From JBOGED01 sp050743625 (GTDB lineage: Bacteria; Actinomycetota; Nitriliruptoria; Euzebyales; Egibacteraceae): DNA of 7,154 bases. The stretch is taken from NCBI GenBank assembly GCA_050743625.1, contig JBOGED010000099.1:1-7154 (forward strand), read 5' to 3'. The translations under genes were made by a program, and so were the position numbers. How positions within the stretch are numbered: the stretch's first letter is position 1; each line of letters opens with the position of its first letter. The notes under the pieces were generated by a model. That model worked only from the letters and a program-made list of their open reading frames with translations, did no database searches and had not been told where the DNA came from. Below, piece by piece: positions 1-4,464 of the stretch.

Positions 1-2
1 GG

Positions 3-814
3 GGCGGGCTGTCCGAGAAGTCCATCCACAACATCCACACGACGCTGTCCCGGGCGCTGCGCGACGCGGTGTCGGATCGGCTGCTGCCCAGGAACCCCGC
101 TACGGGCGCCCACCAGCAGCCGGAGTCACCCGAGCAGGAGACGTGGAAGGCCGAGGAGCTCGCCGCCTTCCTCGCGTTGGTGGAGGGTGACCGGCTGTCC
201 GCGATGTGGCGGCTGCTGGCGCTGACCGGGATGCGGCGCGGGGAGATCTGCGGGTTGCGTCGCCGCGACCTCGATCTGGACCACGCGCGGCTGTTCGTCG
301 TCCAGCAGCGTGCGAAGGGCGGCGGCACGGTGCATACCGGCAAGACGAAGGGCCGCCGCGCCGGCCGGTCGCGCTCGACGCCCTGACAGTCGAGGCCCTG
401 CGGACACACCTGAAAGCTCAAGCGGTCGAGCATGAGCGGCTCGGCCCTGGCTATACCGACCACGGGCTGATGTTCTGCCACGAGGACGGCAAGCCGCTGC
501 ACCCGGACTCGGTGACCAAGCGATTCGCGCGGCTCGTGCGCGACTTGGAGCTGCCGACGATCACGGCGCACGGCTTGCGGCACACGCACGCGACGCTGCT
601 GCTGCAGGCGGGCGTTCACCCGAAGGTCGTGCAGGAGCGCCTCGGCCACTCGACGATCAGCGTGACCTACGACACCTACACGCACTCGGTGCCCGCGCTG
701 CAGGACGACGCCGCCGAGCGGGCGGCGCGGCTGTTGGACCCTGACAAGACCTCGGAAGAGGAGCAAGACACCCAAGAGGAGGAGCGTCAGGAGCAGGAAG
801 GCGAGGACCAATGA
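3..814 (+). pseudogene. Tyrosine recombinase/integrase, 5'-partial and frameshifted
   Basis: Site-specific recombinase of the phage-integrase (tyrosine recombinase) family, expected to insert and excise a mobile element. The reading frame is already open at base 3 (GGLSEKSIHNIHTTLSRALR, typical of the end of the SAM-like N-terminal DNA-binding domain), so the true start lies left of the window. The catalytic set is visible: Arg in LTGMRRGEICGLR, the beta-hairpin Lys in HTGKTKG, HxxR in TAHGLRHTHA, LGHS, and the nucleophilic Tyr in YDTYTHS. The tail is acidic and Glu/Gln-rich. The first part is read in frame 3 (stop near 386); from about 350-365 onward the family sequence continues in frame 2 (RRPVALDALTVEALRTHL) to the TGA at 812-814. 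This fits loss of one base in a GC-rich tract (ggccgccgcgccggccgg). It is either a pseudogene or a sequencing error; all catalytic residues survive across the break. The gene ends 111 bp from the tRNA-Pro 3' end, the usual spot for an element integrase. Confidence 0.85.
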
Positions 815-925
815 GGCCGGTTTGCCAGACCATCCCCGTCAGCGGTTGTGATCATTTTGTGATCAGTGACCGCTCTCGGCGGGTCTCGACGGACCGAGAA
901 AACGCCTCTGACCAGCTACTTTACC
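815..925. other. Putative attachment-site arm between integrase and tRNA
   Basis: This 111-bp stretch has no convincing gene. It lies between the integrase stop and the 3' end of the tRNA, where actinobacterial integrative elements carry the arm of their attachment site. It contains TTGTGATCA twice in the same orientation (846-854 and 857-865; centres 11 bp apart) and an inverted pair GACCAG (910-915) / CTGGTC (925-930) that overlaps the tRNA 3' end. The role as integrase arm-binding sequence is inferred from position and spacing only. Confidence 0.4.
846..865 (+). repeat. Two tandem TTGTGATCA direct repeats
   Basis: TTGTGATCA at 846-854 and again at 857-865, separated by two bases, so the copies repeat with an 11-bp period, close to one helical turn. 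Each copy contains the palindrome TGATCA. Their place just downstream of the integrase gene makes them candidates for arm-type integrase sites, but no comparison copy is visible in the window. Confidence 0.6.
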
Positions 926-1004
926 TGGTCGGGATGCCGGGATTTGAACCCGGGATCTCTGGTCCCCCAGACCAGCGCCCTGGACCAAACTGGGCCACAT
1001 CCCG
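926..1004 (-). tRNA. tRNA-Pro (anticodon GGG)
   Basis: On the minus strand the sequence folds into a full cloverleaf. The acceptor is CGGGATG paired perfectly with CATCCCG. The D arm is GCCC/GGGC with loop AGTTTGGTCCA. The anticodon stem is CTGGT/ACCAG with loop CTGGGGG, giving anticodon GGG (proline). The T arm is CCGGG/CCCGG with loop TTCAAAT. The discriminator A is followed by an encoded CCA (926-928 on the plus strand). The 3' end faces the integrase gene, so the T-arm/acceptor half is the likely crossover region of an integrated element. tRNA-Pro is a known target, for example of pSAM2 in Streptomyces. Confidence 0.97.
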
Positions 1005-1015
1005 TTGCGGATTGG

Positions 1016-1045
1016 AGGGTAGCGCGCTTGGGCTTTCGAGGCCAG
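1016..1045 (-). promoter_or_regulatory. Possible tRNA-Pro promoter
   Basis: Reading the minus strand, TACCCT (plus 1016-1021) fits the actinobacterial TAnnnT -10 box and would start transcription about 5-7 bases before the tRNA 5' end at 1004. A poor -35 candidate, CTGGCC, lies 18 bp further upstream (plus 1040-1045). The -10 position is sensible; the -35 is weak. Confidence 0.35.
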
Positions 1046-1217
1046 CGGAGCGGGGAGAAAGACGGTCGCGAGTGGCGGCGTCTTGGAGAAGGATGGTGGA
1101 GCGGTTAGCTGCAGTTTCCTGGGCGTCGGGTCTTGTGCCGATGATGAGGCGGTAGAGAGACGAGCGTAAGCGAGGCCAGCCTGCCGGTGTCAGTCCGGTC
1201 CGAGGAGACTCCTGTGG

Positions 1218-1343
1218 TTAGGGATGGGCCGGTTCCTCGAAGTTGAGTGTCACGCTCTTGTGTGTGACACCGTCCCCTGCAGCTTGGAGATTAGCGACCT
1301 TATCCGTCCGGGGCAGGTCCGGCAAGGGCGGGTCGGACCGTGA
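1218..1343 (-). pseudogene. Possible 3' scrap of an unidentified gene
   Basis: On the minus strand, between an in-frame TAA (plus 1344-1346) and a TAA (plus 1218-1220), 41 codons are open without a start codon that has a ribosome site. The translation ends in GVTHKSVTLNFEEPAHP and has protein-like composition, unlike the neighbouring frames. I do not recognise the family. It could be the C-terminal end of a gene whose upstream part was lost, perhaps a mobile-element gene given the junction nearby, or chance. Confidence 0.2.
1316..1339 (-). terminator. Possible hairpin terminator of the VOC gene
   Basis: GGTCCG (1316-1321) and CGGACC (1334-1339) pair with a 12-base loop, starting about ten bases past the stop codon of the minus-strand VOC gene. 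There is no following T tract, which is common in high-GC actinobacteria, so the call rests on position and the GC stem only. Confidence 0.3.
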
Positions 1344-1349
1344 TTATGC

Positions 1350-1721
1350 TCATTGGGAGCGAGCTGAAGGATCGATAGGCTCCCACAGTTCGATGCTGTT
1401 GCCTTCTGGGTCAGTAATCCAACCAAAACGGCCGTACTCATAGTCATCAACCTTGTCGATGACGATTCCGGCAGCCCGCAGTTGGGTGAGCATGGCGTCG
1501 AGGTCGCGGACCCGGAAGTTGAACATGCACGCCTGCTTGAGGCTGAACTTCGCGGTATCTGGGGGGAACGGGGCGAACACGGTGGGACCGGGCTCCTGCG
1601 TCCACAGCGTTTCGCCGTCCACGCCCGAGTCGATACCGAGGTGGTCTCGGTACCAGTGGGCGAGCGCGAGCGGGTCCTTTGCGCGGAAGAACGCACCGCC
1701 GATACCTGTGACGCGTTCCAT
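1350..1721 (-). CDS. VOC (glyoxalase/bleomycin resistance-fold) family protein
   Basis: Small cytoplasmic protein of 123 residues, the usual length for a single-polypeptide vicinal oxygen chelate protein with two beta-alpha-beta-beta-beta modules. The first module starts at GIGGAFFRAKDPLALAHWYR (residues 6-25) and leads to the family's WYRDHLG helix end. The second is centred on FNFRVRDLDAMLTQLRAAGI and ends with the hallmark TDPEGNSIELWEP, whose Glu (about residue 111) is at the C-terminal metal-ligand position. The usual N-terminal His ligand is not evident in IGGAFF, so metal-dependent chemistry is uncertain and no substrate can be named. I chose the ATG at 1719-1721 because GAGGAG lies seven bases upstream (plus 1729-1734); an upstream in-frame start at 1757 has no such support. 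Monocistronic. Confidence 0.9.
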   Translation of the reverse strand: MERVTGIGGAFFRAKDPLALAHWYRDHLGIDSGVDGETLWTQEPGPTVFAPFPPDTAKFSLKQACMFNFRVRDLDAMLTQLRAAGIVIDKVDDYEYGRFGWITDPEGNSIELWEPIDPSARSQ

Positions 1722-1778
1722 GACAGCGCTCCTCGTCTCTCGGTCGATCCAGCCCACTCCGCCATCCTGCTACAGCGG

Positions 1779-1793
1779 TCTCGATTTTCGAGA
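1779..1793. repeat. Inverted repeat TCTCGA-ttt-TCGAGA
   Basis: Perfect 6-bp arms at 1779-1784 and 1788-1793 with a three-base spacer, between the VOC gene and the decayed HIT gene that point away from each other. Its place in a divergent intergenic region suits an operator for a dimeric regulator, but no regulator gene is in the window. Confidence 0.4.
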
Positions 1794-1821
1794 AAATACC
1801 CGATGGAAACGTGGCGCTGAA
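1793..1821 (-). promoter_or_regulatory. Weak candidate promoter for the VOC gene
   Basis: On the minus strand TTCAGC (plus 1816-1821) and TATTTT (plus 1793-1798) are 17 bp apart, acceptable as -35/-10 boxes. Just downstream lies the inverted repeat TCTCGA-ttt-TCGAGA (plus 1779-1793), which overlaps the -10 edge and could be an operator. The leader would be about 65 bases. The match to consensus is partial. Confidence 0.25.
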
Positions 1822-2094
1822 GGGCGAGCGTGTGGGTGTGTCGTCCTCAACGGACGATACCCGTTGGGCCATTTACAATATCGCTCCTATCCTGCCCGGG
1901 CATTTGCTGACTATCTTCAGGAAGCATGTGGAGAGCATCATACAGCTGAGCGAAGTGAACTTCACCAGTCCATCGTCATTGAGCGCAAGGTAACGGTACT
2001 CGTCCTGGAGACCTTTGATGCATCAGCGTTCGATTGGGCCATCCATGACGGAGAGGAAGCAGACGGGGCAGTCAAACATTCATAACCCCACATC
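1803..2094 (+). pseudogene. Decayed HIT-family (FHIT-like) nucleotide hydrolase gene
   Basis: HIT proteins are nucleotide hydrolases/transferases with a His-x-His-x-His triad. Frame 2 encodes STDDTRWAIYNIAPILPGHL and RKHVESIIQLSE (about 1838-1963), matching the family's NxxPxxPGHxLxIPKRHV segment. The match then moves to frame 1 (KVTVLVLETFDASAFDWAIHDGEEADGAVKHS, cut here as VTVLVLETFDASAFDWAI and HDGEEADGAVKHS, to 2082), matching the FNWAxQDGxxAGQTVKH segment that precedes the triad. Damage: a likely early frameshift (ATG at 1803 runs into TGA after METWR), a second frameshift near 1960-1970, and TAA at 2083-2085 where the second triad His would be. A CAC codon at 2089-2091 sits at the third His position. 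The C-terminal segment is missing: the 38-bp palindrome starts at 2095. Orthology is inferred from motifs. Confidence 0.7.
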
Positions 2095-2132
2095 GTGCAG
2101 AGTTAGGCCGGTATACCGGCCTAACTCTGCAC
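2095..2132. repeat. Perfect 38-bp palindrome
   Basis: The left arm GTGCAGAGTTAGGCCGGTA (2095-2113) is followed immediately by its exact reverse complement (2114-2132), with no loop. It lies between the end of the HIT pseudogene and the kinase stop, which converge. It could act as a bidirectional terminator, though neither side has a T tract, or be a protein-binding or recombination site. Its right arm belongs to a 32-bp motif seen again upstream of the kinase. Confidence 0.9.
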
Positions 2133-2138
2133 AGTGCA
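2107..2138 (+). repeat. 32-bp repeat copy A (3' side of kinase gene)
   Basis: This block combines the inner palindrome GCCGGTATACCGGC with CTGCACAGTGCA. It matches 4387-4418 at 29 of 32 positions in the same orientation, without gaps. The two copies are 2,280 bp apart and bracket the kinase gene. The differences are one base in the palindrome centre and two in the joining segment. Confidence 0.85.
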
Positions 2139-2139
2139 G
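2127..2139. repeat. CTGCACAGTGCAG palindrome, site 1
   Basis: A 13-bp palindrome with a single central base, 28 bp past the kinase stop on the kinase's downstream side. The same site occurs at 4344-4356 (with central T) and, with its last base changed, at 4407-4419. It overlaps the right arm of the 38-bp palindrome by six bases. Confidence 0.7.
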
Positions 2140-2167
2140 GAAAAGGCGGTCCGGAGCGGCGAGTGAG

Positions 2168-4327
2168 TTAGACAGGACCGAGGTTGCCGGACTGCCAGGA
2201 GTTGAGGAGGGCGTTGGGGTCGGTGCCGACGGCGACGGAGTAGATGTGGAGGGCTTCGTTGGTCCATTCGAGCTGGGGTTGGCCGGTGCTGTTGGTGTAG
2301 AGCAGGTAGTGGCCGGCGCTGTACTTCTCGGCGCGGATGCCGGGTGTGGACCAGACGTCTCCGACGCGCTTGACGTAGAACAGTTGCATGCGTTCTTTGC
2401 TCGAGTACTGAAAGTACTGAAGCTGGTCAGCGCCTGATGTGGAGCCACATGCCACACTCGCGGCCGACCCTGCGGCCTTGCCAGGGTCCGCCTCATCGCA
2501 GGTGGACCGGAGCGAGGCGGGGACGTGAGTGAGCAGAGGGCTCTCGGGAGCCGAGGGAGCCGAGGGAGCAGGCGGGGTGGGGGCTTCGGGCTCAGATATC
2601 GCCGCGGGCTCAGGCGCCGCCGGAGCGGCCTGGGGTGCGGGCGAAATCGGGGCCGGAGCCACGAGCGCGGGAGGGCCTACAGGCGGTGGCGCGCTCGCAG
2701 GCAGGGGAGCGCGCCCAGGCGCGGGCTCAGGGCGGACCAAAGGCGCCACGGGGGGCGGCGGCAGCTCCGCGAGCTCGTTCCACGAGTGGTAGAGCTGGGC
2801 GTGGTCAGCGTCGGGCCGTGCCAACAACATGAGCAGCAGCGGCTGCTCGTCGTTGGTCCAGACGAGGAACGACGATCCGTTGTCGCGGTAGCACATGATC
2901 CGCCCGGCGACCCCGTGTTCGGCCTGGTATCGGTGCTCCGCTTGGTAGCTGTCCTTACAGTCGCCCTGGTCCGAGCTGAGTCCCACGTCGCGCAACCGGC
3001 GAGCGTATGCCTCTTCGCGTGCGCTCGGGGAGTTGAACTGGGTAGACACGATCTCGTGACGTGCTTGCTCAGACTCGCAGCGGATGGAGGCGACGGCGCC
3101 GACCGCATTGTCGCGTGCGCAGCGCTCGCTGAACGCGGCGGGCATCAAGCCGATCAGCGCCTGCTCCTCAGCGTTCGGGAACGCCGCTGGCTGCGCCCCG
3201 TCGCGCGTGGGCCGCGCGTACACGCCGAGACCGACGAGTATCCCGATCAGGACCAGCGCCGAGGCGCCGCCGACCACCAGTGGCCAACGGCGCCGTGGCG
3301 AAGATGGCGGCAACGCGCTCTCGCCACGGCGGTGAAGCGGGATGCCGAGGGGCGCGAACATGCGGGTGTCAGAGTGCCCACTCGCCTGAGGCGCTGAGCT
3401 CACCTCGGGCGCTGAGTCCTGGGACGGCGGAACAACGGCCGGCGCCGCCAAGACGGAGGCCGGCACGCCCGCCGCGACGGCACCCAGCGCCAGCGCCAAC
3501 TCACCGCACGTCGGGTAACGGTCCTCGGGGCGCTTGGCGATGGCCTTCGCAACGATGCCGTCGATGGCGGCGGGAAGGTCCGGGCGCAGCGCGGTGACCA
3601 GCGGTGGCTCGTCATGCATGTGCGCCCACAGGAGGGCGGCGCTCCCCTCGCGTGAGAAGGGAACCGTCCCGGTGAGGCACTGGTAGAGGACGCAGCCCAG
3701 GGCGTAGACGTCGGCGCGGCCGTCCACCGGCTTGCCGTGGATCTGCTCGGGGGCGATGTAGTCGTAGGTGCCGAACAGCTGGTCAGTGGCGGTGAGGTCG
3801 GATCCCGCGCCAGCGTGCTTGGTGATGCCGAAGTCGCACAGGTAGCAATGCTCCTGGCCTTTGCGCCAGTCGACGAGGATGTTCGCCGGCTTGACGTCGC
3901 GGTGGACGAGACCCTGCTCGTGGGCGGCGTCGAGCGCGTCGCTCACCTGGGTGACGATGGCGAGCGCGCGCTCCAGCGCCAGCGGGCCATCCGCCTGGAG
4001 CACCGCCCACAGGTCCCGGCCGTCGACGTAGCGCATGGCGATATACAGCAGCCCTCCCGCCTCGCCGGCGCCGTAGATGGGGACGACATGCGCATGGTCG
4101 AGGTTGGCGGCCACCTGCGACTCGCGGGTGAAGCGCCTGCGGAACCGCTCGTCGTCGGCGAAGGACGGGGTCAGGACCTTCAACGCGACCTTGCGCTGGA
4201 GGTGCACGTCCTCGGCCAGGTACACGACGCCCATGCTCCCGCGACCGAGCTCGCGCTCGATCCGGTAGCCGGGAAGCTCGCGCAAGACATTGCCAGCGTC
4301 AGATACCCGCTCGGTGACACCAGCCAT
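2168..4327 (-). CDS. Membrane Ser/Thr protein kinase with duplicated outer domain
   Basis: Hanks-type kinase of 719 residues, predicted to phosphorylate Ser/Thr of cytoplasmic partners. Kinase domain about 21-282: P-loop GRGSMG (28-33), catalytic Lys50 (VALKVL), Glu69, HRDVKPAN (142-149), DFG (165-167), activation loop with Thr179/Thr181, APE (192-194). All key residues are present. A Pro/Ala/Ser-rich linker leads to one membrane helix (about 348-371, preceded by RRR). The outer part has two related modules, about 391-522 and 598-717, joined by a 75-residue Pro-rich linker; both carry C-x(13-16)-C near the start, an xWTN motif and a final SW. The first has four Cys (403, 417, 457, 479), the second two (610, 627). 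No PASTA repeats, so the signal is unknown. ATG at 4325-4327 was chosen for AGGAGG seven bases upstream; the open frame extends 13 codons further. Divergent from the FHA-FtsK gene, a plausible partner. Confidence 0.95.
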   Translation of the reverse strand: MAGVTERVSDAGNVLRELPGYRIERELGRGSMGVVYLAEDVHLQRKVALKVLTPSFADDERFRRRFTRESQVAANLDHAHVVPIYGAGEAGGLLYIAMRYVDGRDLWAVLQADGPLALERALAIVTQVSDALDAAHEQGLVHRDVKPANILVDWRKGQEHCYLCDFGITKHAGAGSDLTATDQLFGTYDYIAPEQIHGKPVDGRADVYALGCVLYQCLTGTVPFSREGSAALLWAHMHDEPPLVTALRPDLPAAIDGIVAKAIAKRPEDRYPTCGELALALGAVAAGVPASVLAAPAVVPPSQDSAPEVSSAPQASGHSDTRMFAPLGIPLHRRGESALPPSSPRRRWPLVVGGASALVLIGILVGLGVYARPTRDGAQPAAFPNAEEQALIGLMPAAFSERCARDNAVGAVASIRCESEQARHEIVSTQFNSPSAREEAYARRLRDVGLSSDQGDCKDSYQAEHRYQAEHGVAGRIMCYRDNGSSFLVWTNDEQPLLLMLLARPDADHAQLYHSWNELAELPPPPVAPLVRPEPAPGRAPLPASAPPPVGPPALVAPAPISPAPQAAPAAPEPAAISEPEAPTPPAPSAPSAPESPLLTHVPASLRSTCDEADPGKAAGSAASVACGSTSGADQLQYFQYSSKERMQLFYVKRVGDVWSTPGIRAEKYSAGHYLLYTNSTGQPQLEWTNEALHIYSVAVGTDPNALLNSWQSGNLGPV
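2908..2943 (-). repeat. Small in-frame tandem duplication in the kinase outer domain
   Basis: On the minus strand TACCAAGCGGAGCACCGA is followed by TACCAGGCCGAACACGGG, two 18-base units (13 of 18 identical) that encode YQAEHR and YQAEHG. They lie between the third and fourth Cys of the first outer module (about residues 461-472). The silent differences show that it is not a fresh duplication. Confidence 0.7.
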
Positions 4328-4334
4328 GTTGGCC

Positions 4335-4340
4335 CCTCCT
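4335..4340 (-). promoter_or_regulatory. Ribosome-binding site of the kinase gene
   Basis: AGGAGG on the minus strand (plus strand cctcct), seven bases before the ATG at 4325-4327. It decides the start against the upstream in-frame ATG at 4366, which would add 13 residues and sits inside the repeat region. Confidence 0.8.
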
Positions 4341-4343
4341 GTC

Positions 4344-4356
4344 CTGCACTGTGCAG
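4344..4356. repeat. CTGCACTGTGCAG palindrome, site 2
   Basis: 13-bp palindrome only a few bases upstream of the kinase ribosome-binding site. Together with the next base it forms TGCACTGTGCAGA (4345-4357), an exact inverted partner of TCTGCACAGTGCA at 4406-4418. A protein bound here could block kinase transcription or translation initiation. Confidence 0.75.
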
Positions 4357-4386
4357 ACAAAGGCATTTGCCGTTGGTAGTTAATGA

Positions 4387-4418
4387 GCCGGTATTCCGGC
4401 CTTATTCTGCACAGTGCA
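4387..4418 (+). repeat. 32-bp repeat copy B (divergent promoter region)
   Basis: Second copy of the block found at 2107-2138, same orientation, 29 of 32 identical. Here it sits between the divergent kinase and FHA-FtsK genes. The inner palindrome is imperfect (GCCGGTATTCCGGC) and the left arm of the large palindrome is largely lost. It ends in CTGCACAGTGCAT (4407-4419), site 3 of the short palindrome. Confidence 0.85.
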
Positions 4419-4464
4419 TGGAGGGGAGCGCCCGCCCCGAACGACCAGGGGCAAGGCGGGAGGC

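Larger units (their letters stand above)
1005..1349. other. Intergenic region, no intact gene
   Basis: The 345 bases between the tRNA and the VOC gene hold no ORF with recognisable protein features. Visible items are the possible tRNA promoter, an AGGAG-a-CTCCT palindrome at 1203-1213, an inverted repeat GTGTCAC/GTGACAC (1247-1253 and 1264-1270), the stop-bounded minus-strand fragment at 1218-1343, and a GC hairpin after the VOC stop. The mixture looks like decayed or recombined DNA next to an element junction. Confidence 0.5.
4328..4464. promoter_or_regulatory. Divergent regulatory region, kinase / FHA-FtsK gene
   Basis: These 137 bases must hold the promoters of both genes. Two short palindromes (4344-4356 and 4407-4419) form a 13-bp inverted repeat around a 48-base centre that includes AT-richer DNA (4357-4390). 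For the rightward gene TATTCT (4403-4408) suits a -10 box, with a poor -35 TTAATG (4380-4385) 17 bp upstream. It would start transcription near 4415, within site 3. No convincing leftward boxes were found. Overlap of promoter and palindromes suggests joint regulation of the pair. Confidence 0.45.

Noticed and set aside
811..1155. Plus-strand frame of 114 codons starting at the integrase stop (ATGA overlap)
   Set aside because: It runs through the complement of the tRNA-Pro gene (reading GMPGFEPGISG, the common tRNA antisense artefact) and has no family features.
1247..1270. GTGTCAC/GTGACAC inverted repeat as an insertion sequence end
   Set aside because: Seven-base arms with no partner end, no target duplication and no transposase in the window; too little to call an IS.
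1250..1765. Minus-strand 171-codon frame overlapping the VOC gene
   Set aside because: It is a Ser/Thr/Arg-rich out-of-frame shadow without ribosome site or family motifs; the VOC frame carries the conserved motif.
1453..2085. Long plus-strand frame of 210 codons across the VOC gene and the HIT region
   Set aside because: Its first part is antisense to the well-supported VOC gene; only its end (after about 1965) shows real HIT similarity, and that is included in the pseudogene.
2101..2126. GTTAGGC ... GCCTAAC in the palindrome, resembling integron attC core sites
   Set aside because: In attC the order is RYYYAAC first and GTTRRRY last; here it is reversed, the arms are perfectly symmetric without the extrahelical bases of attC, and no integron integrase or cassette array is present.
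2525..3397. Plus-strand frames opposite the kinase outer domain
   Set aside because: Extreme Arg/Gly composition and no motifs; antisense to the Pro/Ala-rich linker of the kinase.
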